From Pseudovirgaria hyperparasitica (Eukaryota > Ascomycota > Dothideomycetes > Acrospermales > Acrospermaceae), in assembly GCF_010093815.1 (NCBI RefSeq), contig NW_022985558.1, positions 585,038 to 649,037 on the forward strand: a DNA stretch of 64,000 bases, given 5' to 3'. The first letter of the stretch is position 1; every line of letters starts with the position of its first letter. The notes beneath the pieces were generated by a model. The model was not told the DNA's origin, made no database searches, and saw nothing but the letters and a program-made list of their open reading frames with translations. Both the position numbers and the translations under genes were made by a program. Of the stretch, positions 63,267 to 64,000 are shown one piece after another.

Positions 63267-64000
63267 ATAGCTTGTCGCTCGAAGTACACTACGTCGGGAT
63301 ATTATTAGTATATACTAGGTAAATATTAGTATACTTACTAAGGCTATGGCTGGCGTACTATTAAGGATATATATCTCCTTTAATAGCTAGACGACACGAT
63401 AGTAGAGATTTACCCTAATAGGGTATTTTATTTATTTTATAGGCGTAGAAGGTAAGACTATTATATCGTGAAGTTTAGCTACTAAGGAATAAGTCTACTA
63501 ATAAATATTACTACTATAGGCGAATTCCACGACTTTCTACTTAACCTACCAGAGATAATAGGTGCCTATATAGGCTTAAATTACGCTAAACTTACTCTCT
63601 CTATACTTAATTAATATAACCTTATAGTAAAGAATATTAGCTACTTTATACTCGACTCTACTTTAAATAATAATACTACTATAGAGTATATTTATAAGGA
63701 ACTCTAGCTAGGAGTTAGCTCCGGAGACGATTAGCACCTAAATCTTTATATTCGGTACTTCTACTATATGATTAACCTTATTATAAAGAGTATCCTATTT
63801 AGGAAGGATAAGCTCGCTTATAAAGACGTACTAGATTCTAAAGATAAGGATATATTAATTAAGGAATGGCGTAGATTTAGGCCTCTTAGTACTCTTTTTA
63901 CTATTATCTAGTATATTAATACTCTAGAACGCTTACGGCGATTCCACGATATTTAGAGAGATATTAATAATAGTCTTCCTACGCTAGGTACGTTACCCTA
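63267..64000 (+). pseudogene. hAT transposase, catalytic part, continuing beyond the window
   Basis: The transposase frame resumes after the target duplication in the same phase as at 12,935. It shows the segment IYISFN-Q-TT, equivalent to the hAT sequence around the first catalytic Asp (Asp changed to Asn, adjacent Trp lost, both RIP-type changes). Then follow FHDFLLNLPEIIGA, NYAKLTLSIL, YFILDSTLNNNT and a MINLIIKSILF stretch matching the GH-INL...FLF region of fungal hAT transposases. Stops and at least one frame change are present. The C-terminal dimerisation region and right terminal repeat lie outside the window. Confidence 0.75.

Noticed and set aside
11781-64000. CRISPR array, secondary-metabolite cluster, Starship-type cargo or other host gene in the repeat block
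   Set aside because: All recognisable coding content belongs to hAT, LTR elements or the LINE; repeats are explained by LTRs, target duplications and family copies.

Overview
The window reads as nuclear DNA of a filamentous ascomycete (Pezizomycotina; a Dothideomycete is a guess). Genes have short introns (48-117 nt) with GTANGT-type donors and CTAAC/CTGAC-type branch sites. The repeats show the signature of repeat-induced point mutation (RIP): CpA/TpG is depleted in favour of TpA while CpG remains common.

There are two compartments with a sharp border at about 11,780. Positions 1-11,780 are ordinary gene space: a secreted Ser/Thr-rich protein with three PAN/Apple-like modules (minus), 40S ribosomal protein S5/uS7 (minus, 3 exons), a coiled-coil protein with two KEN motifs and CDK-type sites (minus, 2 exons), an F-box-like protein (minus, probably 2 exons), tRNA-dihydrouridine synthase DUS1 (plus, 2 exons), a gene-poor stretch of about 1.6 kb, and the 3' part of a GH5 glucanase (minus) cut off at 11,780.

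Positions 11,781-64,000 are one nested stack of transposable elements, resolved here by target-site duplications (TSDs). A hAT DNA transposon sits in the GH5 exon and runs past the window end. A chromodomain Ty3/gypsy element (A, TSD gtaga) split the hAT transposase gene. Element A was then hit by chromovirus G1 (15,750-23,588, TSD ataat), a LINE (24,173-37,468, 14-bp TSD), a 12.9-kb chromovirus G2 (37,743-50,597, TSD aagtc), a relative of A called C (54,037-62,079, TSD gttaa) and a solo LTR (62,952-63,192, TSD gtcta/gtcca). The LINE itself holds B (27,854-35,865, TSD atagt), a sister of A. With insertions and duplicated TSDs removed, A is about 8.02 kb, matching B (8,012 bp).

The least ordinary content is in the elements. 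G2 has only 138-bp LTRs and about 5 kb of extra, partly coding-like sequence after its chromodomain. A, B and C carry a roughly 2.5-kb segment between pol and 3' LTR with a coding-like stretch on the strand opposite to pol, plus a hairpin with pol-III-like A and B boxes. All elements look inactive; no cargo gene or defence system was recognised. I worked by eye, so domain limits inside the repeats are approximate.
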